This document shows, piece by piece, positions 16,123 through 25,272 of a DNA stretch of 64,000 nt. Origin of the DNA: Tannerellaceae bacterium (GTDB taxonomy: Bacteria > Bacteroidota > Bacteroidia > Bacteroidales > Tannerellaceae); the NCBI GenBank assembly GCA_031271045.1, contig JAISWO010000017.1, positions 124,001-188,000 of the forward strand, given 5' to 3'. The notes under the pieces are model-generated. The model was not told where the DNA came from. It saw only the letters and a program-made list of their open reading frames with translations, and searched no databases. The first letter of the stretch is position 1, and every line of letters begins with the position of its first letter. The translations under genes were made by a program, and so were the position numbers.

Positions 16123-18129
16123 TCAGTAGCTGTAACGTATGCTTGCGCGGAAGGAACGCCCCGGCATGGGATAATAGCGGATCACGTCGTAGGAGGCGTC
16201 GCCCAGATTGACGATCTCGGCCTGCAAGCGCAAGGCGGCTCCCTGCCCAAGGCGGAAACTGCGGTGAAGCGAGAGCTGGTGTTCCACGTAGCCCTCCATC
16301 CGGTTGGCTGCTATATTCTGCGGAAGCGCGTAGCGGGGACCTACCAGGGTGGTCGTCCATCCGGCGTTGATCCAGGGATGCTCCATTGCGAGGGCGAGCG
16401 TCCCGGCATGTTGGGGCGTATAGGGTAGTTGATGGCCGTAGGTCTTTGCGTCTTTCCGGGTGACGTCGACCGCCTTCTGAAGCGTGTACGAAGCGCCGGC
16501 CTGCAACCCAAGGGCGGGCGATACCGCCAGGCGGGCGGAGAGGTTTACGTCCAAGCCCCGGATGGCAACTTCCCCCAGGTTCATCATCGACCAGATAAAC
16601 ATCGTGGGCATGGCGACGATTTTGTTCGTTACCTTATTATAATATGTGTCGGCCGTCAGGCTGATGTACCCGGACCGTCCGCAAGCGGCGCTCCAGGTGA
16701 GGCCGGCATTGTACTGGACGGCCATTTCCGGCTCGAGGTCTTTGCTGCCGACACGATCGTAATAGAGGTCGTTGAACGTAGGGACGCGGAAGATATCCTT
16801 AAACGAAAGCCGTATCCGCAGATTCTGTTCGCTGAAGAGGCGGTAAGAAAGGCTTACGGCAGGCGAGAGACGCCGACGGTTGGCTGCCGGACGGCCCCGC
16901 TTCACCTCCTCGGTGATATACGTACCCAGCAAGCTGGCCGTCGCCGTCAGGCGGCTGTCTTTGTACTGAGCAGCCAGGGCCGTCAGCGAAGTGAAGCGTT
17001 CGGGAAAGGCGCAGAGCGGCGTTGTCGCATCCAAGGTATTGATGAAAGCGTCTTCGGCCACCGAGAACGAAAGCTCCCCCGACGGCGCATAGCGCAAGGC
17101 GCCCGAAGCGTAATATTCACGCTGGATGTAGGCGTCGGTTTGCTGACCGCCGACGTATTTGCTATGGAAATCGCTGTACCGTGTCTGCGAATAATCCACC
17201 TTTCCTTGCACCCGGAGCGTCAGGCGGCTGTTCAAGCTGTTCTCATACAAGCTTTGCACGAAGACGTTCCGGTTGCGGAGCCGCTCGGTATGATAGTCGT
17301 TGTACAGAACGACGGAGCCGGGCAGTCCGCGGTGCGAATCAAAGCCGTATACTTTGAAGCGTAACGTTCCCCCGTTTTCCCATCCGGCAAAGAGGTTCAG
17401 CTCGGCGTTCAGGCTCCGGATGTCGCTGTTCTTCCGTTCTTCGCGGGTCACTACGCTTCCGTTGGTGAAGGTATAGGGATAGGCCCCGTCGGCGCTGAGC
17501 CAGCCGGCATGGATCGAGGCCGCGAAAGCGCTTCCTAATCTGCGTTCGTAGCGCAGCGAGGGCGACAGCAAACCGTAGGATCCTCCCTTCACCTGTCCTT
17601 CGAGACGGAAGGGGCGGTCGTCGAAGCGGGGCGCTTGCGTCCATATCCGGAGCGCTCCCGCCGAGGCGTACATACGTGCTGTCTGGAAAATATCGTCGGT
17701 CTGTCCGATAGAAAGGGAGACGCTTTCTACGTGGTCTAAGGTAAATCGGCTGATGTCGACCTGCCCGCTTTGTGCGTCGGTAATGGTCACACCGTCATAG
17801 CTGACGGCCGTATGCTGGGATCCGAGGCTGCGAACCGAAACGGTCTTCAGCCCTCCTATGCCGCCGTAATCACGTATCGTCACGCCCGAGAAACGCCGGA
17901 CAGCCTCCGGAAGGTCGCGTATCCCCAGGCGTTCCATCTCGCTGCGGTCGAGCCATTGAAGCGGCGCGCCTTCACGGATAACCGATGGGCGCGCCTTTTC
18001 AACTACTTCCACGTCGGGAAGCTCACGATACAACAAGCTATCCGTCCGCTGAGCGTCTGCCCGGAAGGCAAGGAACAACAGACCGATACAGAGCCAAAGC
18101 TCTCTCTTATAAAACAACAAATTCGGCAT
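16123..18129 (-). CDS. btuB: BtuB-type TonB-dependent outer-membrane cobalamin receptor
   Basis: 668 residues from the ATG at 18129; a TTG six codons upstream is a less likely start. A signal peptide (LCIGLLFLAFRADAQ) is followed by a plug domain: LPDVEVVEKARPSVIREG, ERLGIRDLPEAVRRFSGVTI, GGLKTVSVRSLGSQHTAVSYDG, and DISRFTLDHVESVSL. A 22-strand barrel follows and ends in SFRASIRYSY with the terminal aromatic needed for barrel assembly. There is no carboxypeptidase-like N-terminal extension, so it is not a SusC. The upstream cobalamin riboswitch and the downstream btuG/btuF-like genes identify the substrate as a corrinoid. Confidence 0.9.
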   Translation of the reverse strand: MPNLLFYKRELWLCIGLLFLAFRADAQRTDSLLYRELPDVEVVEKARPSVIREGAPLQWLDRSEMERLGIRDLPEAVRRFSGVTIRDYGGIGGLKTVSVRSLGSQHTAVSYDGVTITDAQSGQVDISRFTLDHVESVSLSIGQTDDIFQTARMYASAGALRIWTQAPRFDDRPFRLEGQVKGGSYGLLSPSLRYERRLGSAFAASIHAGWLSADGAYPYTFTNGSVVTREERKNSDIRSLNAELNLFAGWENGGTLRFKVYGFDSHRGLPGSVVLYNDYHTERLRNRNVFVQSLYENSLNSRLTLRVQGKVDYSQTRYSDFHSKYVGGQQTDAYIQREYYASGALRYAPSGELSFSVAEDAFINTLDATTPLCAFPERFTSLTALAAQYKDSRLTATASLLGTYITEEVKRGRPAANRRRLSPAVSLSYRLFSEQNLRIRLSFKDIFRVPTFNDLYYDRVGSKDLEPEMAVQYNAGLTWSAACGRSGYISLTADTYYNKVTNKIVAMPTMFIWSMMNLGEVAIRGLDVNLSARLAVSPALGLQAGASYTLQKAVDVTRKDAKTYGHQLPYTPQHAGTLALAMEHPWINAGWTTTLVGPRYALPQNIAANRMEGYVEHQLSLHRSFRLGQGAALRLQAEIVNLGDASYDVIRYYPMPGRSFRASIRYSY

Positions 18130-18185
18130 ATATCTCAGGTCTATCAAATGTCTTTACCCGCGACATTGTATAAAACTTAAAGAAC

Positions 18186-18366
18186 GATGGCAGGTTTTCT
18201 GGCTTGTTCTCCCGATCCGGCGGCCTTCCCATTCCGGTTCGCCGGAACAGTGGCTATGAAGTTTGCCGAGGTAGATTAGAACTTACAGCTACGGGTACAG
18301 CTCCGGATTCTCACCGGATTCCCTTTTACTAACCGATTGCGGAGGCAATCAGGCTACACCATAATT
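18186..18366 (-). ncRNA. Cobalamin (adenosylcobalamin) riboswitch
   Basis: On the minus strand the leader holds the conserved core GGGAATCCGGTGAGAATCC, then GGAGCTGTACCCGTAGCTGTAA, then AGCCACTGTTCCGG...GGAAGG, and ends with the B12 box GCCAGAAAACCTGCC at 18203-18189. This is the classic cobalamin riboswitch order. It sits about 60 bp upstream of btuB and just downstream of a TATCTTTG -7 box (18380-18373), so the transcript starts at or near its 5' end. When B12 is plentiful the operon should be turned down. Confidence 0.95.
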
Positions 18367-18372
18367 CGATGG

Positions 18373-18380
18373 CAAAGATA
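18373..18380 (-). promoter_or_regulatory. -7 promoter element (TATCTTTG) for the B12 operon
   Basis: CAAAGATA on the plus strand reads TATCTTTG on the minus strand, a TAnnTTTG match. The predicted start near 18366 is the first base of the riboswitch. Confidence 0.5.
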
Positions 18381-18530
18381 CAAATTATAATCACCTCGCC
18401 AAATCCCGGAGCAAAGGCGGCAACAAGCAACAGGCAGCTACGACATCTGTTTCGGACTCGTTCATAATCGCCGGAACGATAAAGGGATTTATTTTTATCG
18501 TGTGGCGCAGCAATATGTTCTTTTTGTATG

Positions 18531-18538
18531 TAAATTTG
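18531..18538 (+). promoter_or_regulatory. -7 promoter element (TAAATTTG) for the carboxylesterase
   Basis: TAAATTTG fits TAnnTTTG and lies 37 bp before the ATG at 18575. Confidence 0.35.
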
Positions 18539-18574
18539 CAGTCTATCTTCAACCAATCACATATATTTTTTACC

Positions 18575-20260
18575 ATGACACAAACACATCATTCTTTCAA
18601 CAGGCGCAACTTTATAAAGGGCCTGGGAACGGGCGCCACAGTCGTCGGCGCCGGCGCTTTATTACCCTTCACGGCATGTAGCCTCCCTTCCGGAAAAGTA
18701 GACGAGGCAAAAGACAATGGCCCGGTATTGCAAATCGGCGAAAACATCGCCATTGCAGATACCGACCGGGGAAAAGTAAAAGGCTTTATCATGAGAGGGG
18801 TTTACACCTTCCTGGGAATCCCCTACGGCGCGGATACGACAGGCAAAAACCGCTTCCTGCCGCCGGTCAAACACGAACCCTGGGAAGGCATCCGCCCGGC
18901 AGTCTTCTACGGCAACTCTGCCCCGCAGAATATTTACGACCGCTCAACCACCTCCTACGGCGCCTTCATCGATCATTGGAACTATGACGAAGTGAGCGAA
19001 AATTGCCTCACCGTCAATGTCTGGACCAACGGCCTGGCCGACGGGAAGAAACGGCCCGTCATCGTATGGCTGCACGGGGGCGGCTATACCAGCGGCAACG
19101 GTATCGAACAGGATGGCTATCACGGCGAGAATATCGCGCGCCACGGCGACGTGGTCTACTGCTCGATCAACCACCGCTTAGGTGTTTTCGGCTTCAGCGA
19201 CCTCTCCATAGCGGGCGAAAAATACAAAGACTCCGGTAACGTAGGCCTGCTCGACATGGTAGCAGCCCTGCAATGGGTGCACGACAATATCGCTAACTTC
19301 GGCGGAGATCCCGGCAACGTCACCATCATCGGCCAATCCGGCGGCGGCGGCAAAGTATGCCTTCTGGCTGCCTGCCCGCAGGCCCGCGGACTCGTCCACA
19401 AAGGCGTCGCCCTGAGCGGATCGGCCACCTCCGGCAATAATAAAGAATACTCCGCAAAGCTGGGCGGATACATCCTCCGGGAGGCTGGCCTCACTCCGGC
19501 CACAGCCGACCGGTTGCAGGAACTCCCCTGGCGCGATTACCTCGACCTGGCCAACCGCGCGGCCCGCAAGATGCGCGAAGAAGAAGGCGATAGCGGCATG
19601 CGCCGCGGAGGGTTCGGCCCCATAGCAGACGGCGTACACCTGCCGGAAGGAGCTTTCTTCGAAGCCCCCCTACCCGATTCGCCCGATATACCGATGCTGT
19701 TCTGTACCACTTTCCACGAACAATCGCCCAGCCGGACGGATGCTGCCGTGGAAGAGATCACCCTGCCCGAAGTGGTGGAACGCCTCAAGGCGCGCTATCC
19801 CGAAAAAGCGGAAACCGTCGTCCAGGCCTACGCCCGGAATTTTCCCGATGCCAAACCGGTAGAGATCCTGGCGCTTATCAGCTCCAACCGCCTGGCCGTA
19901 GTCAATACGGCAACGGCCAAACGGAAGCAGACGTCGCCCATTTGGATGGCCTGGTTCGGCTGGTGCCCGCCACTGTTTGACGGCCGGATGCGCGCATTCC
20001 ATTGCCTCGATATCAGTTTCTGGTTCCTCAATACCGACCTGATGATCACGCATAGCGGCGGCGGAGCGCGCCCCCGTCAGTTATCAATCAAAATGGCGGA
20101 CGCCCTGGTGTCTTTTGCCCGCACAGGCGACCCCAACGGCGGCGGCAAACTGCCGACATGGCCCCAGTTCACGGTAGAGAACGGCGAGACGATGGTGCTC
20201 AACGATGTATGTGAAGTGAAAAACGATCCCGACAGGGAAGCCCGGAGTTCATTGATATAA
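18575..20260 (+). CDS. Tat-exported type-B carboxylesterase lipoprotein
   Basis: 561 residues from the ATG at 18575; the longer upstream frame is unlikely. The N-terminus has a twin-arginine signal (FNRRNFIKG) and a lipobox-like LLPFTACS, so the folded enzyme is exported and probably lipid-anchored. The alpha/beta-hydrolase core of carboxylesterase type B is clear: VKGFIMRGVYTFLGIPYG, ENCLTVNVWT, PVIVWLHGGGYTSGNG, and GNVTIIGQSGGGGKV with nucleophile Ser255 (GQSGG replaces the common GESAGG). FARTGDPNGGGKLPTWPQF near the end is typical. The substrate ester is unknown. It is transcribed alone, convergent with the AraC gene. Confidence 0.9.
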   Translation: MTQTHHSFNRRNFIKGLGTGATVVGAGALLPFTACSLPSGKVDEAKDNGPVLQIGENIAIADTDRGKVKGFIMRGVYTFLGIPYGADTTGKNRFLPPVKHEPWEGIRPAVFYGNSAPQNIYDRSTTSYGAFIDHWNYDEVSENCLTVNVWTNGLADGKKRPVIVWLHGGGYTSGNGIEQDGYHGENIARHGDVVYCSINHRLGVFGFSDLSIAGEKYKDSGNVGLLDMVAALQWVHDNIANFGGDPGNVTIIGQSGGGGKVCLLAACPQARGLVHKGVALSGSATSGNNKEYSAKLGGYILREAGLTPATADRLQELPWRDYLDLANRAARKMREEEGDSGMRRGGFGPIADGVHLPEGAFFEAPLPDSPDIPMLFCTTFHEQSPSRTDAAVEEITLPEVVERLKARYPEKAETVVQAYARNFPDAKPVEILALISSNRLAVVNTATAKRKQTSPIWMAWFGWCPPLFDGRMRAFHCLDISFWFLNTDLMITHSGGGARPRQLSIKMADALVSFARTGDPNGGGKLPTWPQFTVENGETMVLNDVCEVKNDPDREARSSLI

Positions 20261-20292
20261 ATCCATCTTCACTCCTCCGGCAGGAACAAGGG

Positions 20293-21189
20293 TTAGAAGT
20301 CTGTGGAATCCGTATGTTTGTTGTCGGGGGAGATTGCATTCAGTTTCCCGTTCAATGAATTTCTGTACGCGGAAGGCGTTTGCCCGAACTGTTTCTTGCA
20401 ATAGGTGGTGAAGTGTGCCGGGGAACTGAAGCCGTATTCTTTGATAATAGCCTGCAAGGATATTTTCTTGTCTGCTAACAAAATCTTTATCTGGTTGGCT
20501 TTCTGCCTCAGGATCCACCTGTAAGGCGAATCGTCGAAATGCATTTTGAATTTGCGCGTAAATGCCCTGACGGACAAATCGCATAGTTTGGCCAACTCTT
20601 CCACATTCTTTGCGTTAATGTAATGCTTTATGACGTATGCTTTAAAGTCCATATCCTGCTTGAGCAAGGGTTTCAGGAAGCGGGCGACTTCCTGTTTGGA
20701 GTAGAAGACCTTCAGCATGAGGAATATTTCTTTTTCTTTCACCTCGTCCAGATAAGTGCATGCGATCTTATTTTTATGATAAAAGGAGATGCTTTCCAGC
20801 ACATCCGGCAAAGGAGGGCGTATATCCAGCTTGTGGAATACATTGCGTTCGCCGTCGAACTCTTTCAGCTCGTTCCAGTTCATATCTTCATGGAGGATAA
20901 TCTGATTGTTGAAGCTCAGCAACAGATATTTTATCTCCGTAAAAGCTTCGGCCGTAGCGATAGAGTCTTGCGGTATAAAGATCATCTCTCCTGCTCTGCA
21001 AAGATGGTTGCGAAACTCGTGGTAAGATATGTTCATCTCACCTTCAAGCAGGAAGAGGATATGGTTCAAATGTTTTTCTTTGATCTGAAGAATCTTGTCT
21101 TTCCTTTCCTGCTTCAGATGAAATTCGATATTAAAATCAGACAACAAATATTTCTTGTCTACTTGTCCTTTTAAATTTGTCGGTTTCAT
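20293..21189 (-). CDS. AraC-family transcriptional regulator
   Basis: 298 residues from the ATG at 21189 (MKPTNLKG). The N-terminal ~190 residues form a cupin-like sensing domain (HILFLLEGEMNISYHEF, AGEMIFIPQDS). The C-terminal ~90 residues are two helix-turn-helix motifs: NVEELAKLCDLSVRAFTRKFKMHF and ISLQAIIKEYGFSSPAHFTTYCKKQFGQTPSAYR. A TATCTTTG -7 box lies at 21239-21232. It converges on the carboxylesterase and could regulate it, but no operator is visible to prove a target. Confidence 0.92.
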   Translation of the reverse strand: MKPTNLKGQVDKKYLLSDFNIEFHLKQERKDKILQIKEKHLNHILFLLEGEMNISYHEFRNHLCRAGEMIFIPQDSIATAEAFTEIKYLLLSFNNQIILHEDMNWNELKEFDGERNVFHKLDIRPPLPDVLESISFYHKNKIACTYLDEVKEKEIFLMLKVFYSKQEVARFLKPLLKQDMDFKAYVIKHYINAKNVEELAKLCDLSVRAFTRKFKMHFDDSPYRWILRQKANQIKILLADKKISLQAIIKEYGFSSPAHFTTYCKKQFGQTPSAYRNSLNGKLNAISPDNKHTDSTDF

Positions 21190-21326
21190 ATAAAAGATGT
21201 AAGTGTATTCTGCAAAATAAGTAAACGGATGCAAAGATAATGCACTATTCGGAATAATATTTAGGTTTTTGTATCAAAATATAATACAGTCTCCCGAAAA
21301 TCCAGTAAGATACCGGAATGATTATT

Positions 21327-23657
21327 TCATTCGAATATCTTATCAATACCTCCGCTTTGGAGTATGAAGTCTGTCTCCTGGCAGGGATTGGCGTATTGCC
21401 CGGGGACGTCGAACGTTTCTGTCTCCGAGTATCCCAGCGTTGGGTCGGCGTATACTTTTTGCATGAAAAGTGCATATATGGGTAAGGCCATGCTGGCGCC
21501 CTGGCCCTCTGTCATACGGTCAAAGTGAATCGAACGGTCTTCGCCTCCTACCCAGCATCCGGAGACCAAAGCGGGCGTAAAGGCCATAAACCATCCATCG
21601 GAATTATTCTGTGTCGTTCCTGTCTTTCCTCCCATCGGCGCACGAAGGTTGTAACGGTATCTCACCCGGCTTCCGGTTCCTCCATCCATGACGCTACGCA
21701 GCATGTGAAGCATTTTATAGGTTGCGTCTTCGGGCAAGACCTCGTGCATTTGCGAATTGAAGGTAGCGACGACATTTCCGGAGAAATCTTCTATGTGGGT
21801 GACATAAAGCGGTTCCACGCGGATGCCTCCGTTGGCAAAGGTGGAATAACCGCCCACCATTTCGCTTACCGATATGTCGGGCGTCCCCAGCGAAAGGGAG
21901 ATTACGGGGTCAATATCTCCCGTCATTCCGAATGAGTGAAGCAGGCGGACCAACGTATAGGGGGAGAGTTGTTTCATCAGGTAAGCCGTCACCCAGTTCG
22001 ACGAGTTTTGCAGTCCCCATTGGATAGTAACCATCTCGCCGGTATGCTTCTGGTCGGAGTTGCGGGGAATCCAGGGAATACCGTTTTCGTCGAACAGTTG
22101 CTGTTGTACGTGCAACATACGGTCGCAGGGACTGATACCCTCAATCATGGCCAGCGAATAAAGGAAGGGTTTCATGGTCGAACCGATCTGGCGGCGTCCG
22201 CCCGTCACCATGTCATACTGGAATTTATTGTAGTCAATCCCGCCCACATATGCTTTCACGTGTCCCGTATGGGCATCCATCGACATAAAAGCGGTGCGCA
22301 GGAACATCTTGTGGTAACGTATGGAATCAAGCGGCGACATGACGGTATCGACCAGTCCGTTCCAGCTAAAGACGCTCATCTCGATGGGTTTATTAAACGC
22401 CTTCCTTATGTCGGCTTCGCTTATGCCTTCGCGCTTCATGGAGCGGTAGCGATCGGTTTGTTGTATGGAGCGGGTCAGTATTTCGGTTACTTCCTCCTGT
22501 GTAAGATCGCGCGAGAAGGGTGCATAGCTGCGTCCCTGCTTCTCTGCAAAGAAGGCGGGTTGCAGTTCTTGTCCGACATGTGTCCGCACGGCTTCTTCGG
22601 CATATTGTTGCATCCTTGAATGGATGGTGGTATGGATCTTGAGTCCGTCGGTATATATATTGTAGAAGCTGCCGTCGGCCTTTCTGTTTTTGTTGCACCA
22701 TCCATACAGGGGATTGGTTTCCCAGGCTAAGGAGTCTTCCCTGAATTTCGGTTTCTGCCAGGCGGCGGGGTAGTTGTTGATGTCCGGTTTGGAGGCGGTC
22801 ATCATCATGCGGAGGTATTCCCGGAAGTAGGGAGCCAGTCCTTCTTTGTGATCCATCTTTGTGAAATGGAGCGTCAGGGGGAGGGAGGCCAGCGAATCCC
22901 GTTGGCGGACGGTCAGGTATCCGGCTTTTTGCATCTGGGCCAGGACGACATTCCGGCGTTGCCGCGTCCGGTCGTTATGCCTTACGGGATTGTAGTAGGA
23001 GGGGTTTTTGCACATGCCGACAAGTGTTGCCGCTTCTTCGGTATTAAGTCCTTTCGGGGTGGTGGAGAAGTAGGTGCGGGCAGCCGACTGGACGCCTACG
23101 GCATTATAGAGGAAGTCGAATTTGTTGAGATAAAGATGGATGATTTCCTCTTTGGTATAGTAACGTTCCAATTTGACGGCTATCACCCACTCGATGGGTT
23201 TTTGCAACAGACGTTCGACGAAGTTTGCCGCTCCGGGCGAATAGAGTTGTTTGGCGAGTTGCTGGGTGATGGTACTGCCGCCGCCGCCGCTTTTTTGCAT
23301 CAGGATTCCCCGTTTCACGATGGCGCGCAAGAGTCCTTGTATGTCTATTCCGCTGTGTTGGGCAAAGCGGATGTCTTCGGTTGCGATCAGCGCTTTTACC
23401 AGGTCGGCGGAGAGGTCGTTATAATCTACAAAGATGCGATTGTCTTTACTTTGCCCGTAACTGCCAAAGGTTTTGCCGTCTTCCGAGATTACGACCGACG
23501 CGTATTTATCAATGGGGTTGGCTAATTGTTCTACCGGCGGCATGTAGCCTATGGAGCCGTTGGATATAGCGACGAAGAGTATAATAATAATTATCAGCGC
23601 TGCAACATAGAGCGCCCAGAATGAAAGGATAATTTTCTTTTTTATCTCTGTGATCAT
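21327..23657 (-). CDS. Penicillin-binding protein 1A, bifunctional glycosyltransferase/transpeptidase
   Basis: 776 residues. One N-terminal transmembrane helix (about 9-30) anchors it in the inner membrane. The GT51 transglycosylase domain has EDIRFAQHSGID with catalytic E94 and GGGGSTITQQLAKQLY. The transpeptidase domain has the acylated serine in GSTMKPFLYS, then SSNWV and KTGTTQN. Together these polymerise and cross-link peptidoglycan. The length and domain order match mrcA/ponA-type PBP1A. It is divergent from the PstS-like gene; a TATCTTTG box at 23703-23696 is the probable promoter. Confidence 0.95.
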   Translation of the reverse strand: MITEIKKKIILSFWALYVAALIIIIILFVAISNGSIGYMPPVEQLANPIDKYASVVISEDGKTFGSYGQSKDNRIFVDYNDLSADLVKALIATEDIRFAQHSGIDIQGLLRAIVKRGILMQKSGGGGSTITQQLAKQLYSPGAANFVERLLQKPIEWVIAVKLERYYTKEEIIHLYLNKFDFLYNAVGVQSAARTYFSTTPKGLNTEEAATLVGMCKNPSYYNPVRHNDRTRQRRNVVLAQMQKAGYLTVRQRDSLASLPLTLHFTKMDHKEGLAPYFREYLRMMMTASKPDINNYPAAWQKPKFREDSLAWETNPLYGWCNKNRKADGSFYNIYTDGLKIHTTIHSRMQQYAEEAVRTHVGQELQPAFFAEKQGRSYAPFSRDLTQEEVTEILTRSIQQTDRYRSMKREGISEADIRKAFNKPIEMSVFSWNGLVDTVMSPLDSIRYHKMFLRTAFMSMDAHTGHVKAYVGGIDYNKFQYDMVTGGRRQIGSTMKPFLYSLAMIEGISPCDRMLHVQQQLFDENGIPWIPRNSDQKHTGEMVTIQWGLQNSSNWVTAYLMKQLSPYTLVRLLHSFGMTGDIDPVISLSLGTPDISVSEMVGGYSTFANGGIRVEPLYVTHIEDFSGNVVATFNSQMHEVLPEDATYKMLHMLRSVMDGGTGSRVRYRYNLRAPMGGKTGTTQNNSDGWFMAFTPALVSGCWVGGEDRSIHFDRMTEGQGASMALPIYALFMQKVYADPTLGYSETETFDVPGQYANPCQETDFILQSGGIDKIFE

Positions 23658-23749
23658 ATAGAGAGGAGTGTCAGTTATGCTTGCTTATTTACCGGCAAAG
23701 ATAGTAAAATATACCATATTGACGGTATTCCCGGTTAGGATGTAAGCTG

Positions 23750-23757
23750 TAGTTTTG
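23750..23757 (+). promoter_or_regulatory. -7 promoter element (TAGTTTTG) for the PstS-like gene
   Basis: TAGTTTTG fits TAnnTTTG and lies 41 bp before the ATG at 23799. Confidence 0.35.
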
Positions 23758-23798
23758 CAGCATTCATACGTGATACAACTAATAAATATAACAGACAA

Positions 23799-24728
23799 AT
23801 GAAAACTTTTAGACTTTTTCTCATTCTTGCGGTGTTACCGCTTTTTGCCGGTAGCACAAAAGCGGCTGATAGTAATCAGGATATTATCTACGTAAGCAGC
23901 GCTAAGTTCACTTGGCCTTTGATTGAAAAATGGGTGTCCGAATACGTCAGGCAGAATCCCGGCGTCCGGATCCAATGGGTGGACAAGAGTAGTGCGGACA
24001 ATAACAGTAAAGAGATTGATCTGAGCTTCGTGACAGGCGATGAATCGGGAGTACAGGCCGGCAAGGACATCGCAGTGGGCAGGTTTGCCATCCTGCCGAT
24101 AACGACAAAGGAGAATCCGTTGTACGGGCAGATTGTAAAAAAGAAATTCGGGAAGAAGGAGTTGCGGAACTTGTTTTTCGCAGAAGATCTTTTGCAGGAA
24201 GAGGAGAACGGGAAAAAAAATCCGCTTCAAAGCAAGCTAACGGTATATACCGGCAATGGTTCTGCTTCGGGGTCGCTTTTATTTGCTTCCTTTTTCGGAT
24301 TTTCTCCTTCTAACTTCCGGGGGAAACGTATTTCGGGAGATGATATATTTTTGTTGAACGCGATACAGAAGGACAGTACCGGCGTAACATTCAACAATCT
24401 CAGTTATATATTCGACTTGAACGACCGCCGGTTGAAGGACGAGATTGCACTCTTGCCGCTGGATGTCAAGAAAGAACAGCTGCAGGCGCTTCGTTCGGAG
24501 AACCTCGACGAGACGCTTGCCCTGCTCGAGCAGCAGCATGTGGAACTGATACCGGTTCATCCGATCGAGGTCGTTTATACGGAGAAGGATCATGTGAAGG
24601 ATTTTCTCAAATGGATCATCACAGACGGACAAAAGTATAATCACGAATACGGCTTCCTCAATCCGGACGAGAAGACGTTTGTTTATCAGAAGAAGCGCCT
24701 GGAGACGTCTTTGCTGACGAATAATTAA
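23799..24728 (+). CDS. Secreted PstS-like substrate-binding-fold protein
   Basis: 309 residues with a cleavable signal peptide (FLILAVLPLFAGSTKA). The mature part resembles phosphate-binding (PBP_like) periplasmic proteins: IIYVSSAKFTWPLIEKWVSEY, IDLSFVTGDES, VGRFAILPITTKENPL, a SASGSLLFASFFGF segment in the place of the anion-binding loop, and KWIITDGQKYNHEYGFLNPD at the end, like the terminal part of PstS. No pst transporter genes are adjacent. It might bind phosphate or serve another purpose in the envelope. A bidirectional terminator follows it. Confidence 0.7.
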   Translation: MKTFRLFLILAVLPLFAGSTKAADSNQDIIYVSSAKFTWPLIEKWVSEYVRQNPGVRIQWVDKSSADNNSKEIDLSFVTGDESGVQAGKDIAVGRFAILPITTKENPLYGQIVKKKFGKKELRNLFFAEDLLQEEENGKKNPLQSKLTVYTGNGSASGSLLFASFFGFSPSNFRGKRISGDDIFLLNAIQKDSTGVTFNNLSYIFDLNDRRLKDEIALLPLDVKKEQLQALRSENLDETLALLEQQHVELIPVHPIEVVYTEKDHVKDFLKWIITDGQKYNHEYGFLNPDEKTFVYQKKRLETSLLTNN

Positions 24729-24745
24729 GGCTTGTTTGATTGCAA

Positions 24746-24786
24746 AAAAACGGGGGGAGCAGAAATTTTCATTCTGTTCCCCCCAT
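24746..24786. terminator. Bidirectional terminator between the PstS-like and RRM genes
   Basis: The arms GGGGGGAGCAGAA and TTCTGTTCCCCCC flank a short ATTTTCA loop; the A-run on the left provides the U tract for the minus-strand transcript. It sits between two convergent stop codons (24728 and 24808). Confidence 0.75.
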
Positions 24787-24807
24787 TGATGTCAAAACCC
24801 TATGAAC

Positions 24808-25053
24808 TTAACGTCTGGGACTTGCTTCCTTTACTACCATCTGACGACCTTCATATTCGGCGCCATTCAAATCATTGATTGCAGCTCGTGCTTCTTCGTC
24901 GTTCGGAAGTTCAGCAAAGGCGAAACCTTTTGATCTGTTTGTGTCGCGGTCAATAATTAACTTCACGGAATCTACTGTTCCATAATCTTCCAGAATTTGT
25001 TTCAACTCCGGTTCTCTAACCCGATAATTCAGGTTACCAATGTAAATGTTCAT
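24808..25053 (-). CDS. Small RRM-type RNA-binding protein
   Basis: 81 residues forming a single RNA-recognition motif. RNP2 is IYIGNL at 3-8 and RNP1 is KGFAFAEL around 43-50, followed by the usual GAEYEGRQMVVKEASPR end. Bacteroidetes carry several of these short RRM proteins, which bind RNA as regulators or chaperones; their specific targets are not evident here. It is monocistronic, preceded by an AT-rich leader. Confidence 0.93.
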   Translation of the reverse strand: MNIYIGNLNYRVREPELKQILEDYGTVDSVKLIIDRDTNRSKGFAFAELPNDEEARAAINDLNGAEYEGRQMVVKEASPRR

Positions 25054-25225
25054 AAAAAGAAATAGTATAAAATAAATAATTTAAAAATTGAAACAAGGTG
25101 TTTTCGAAATGCCAGTCGATGCGTGAACTTATTATCATTGCTGAAAATAGTGACATGTAAAGAAAGAACAAAAAGAATAACATTTGTTTTACTTTGCAAA
25201 GAAAAAGATAATAAATCGGATATTC

Positions 25226-25268
25226 AAAAAAACGAGCAATTAATTTTTGTCTTTTTGCTCGTTTTTTT
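25226..25268 (-). terminator. Rho-independent terminator after tdh
   Basis: On the minus strand ACGAGCA and TGCTCGT form the stem, flanked by A and T runs, so the transcript of tdh (stop at 25273) ends in a hairpin and U tract. Confidence 0.75.
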
Positions 25269-25272
25269 CTGA

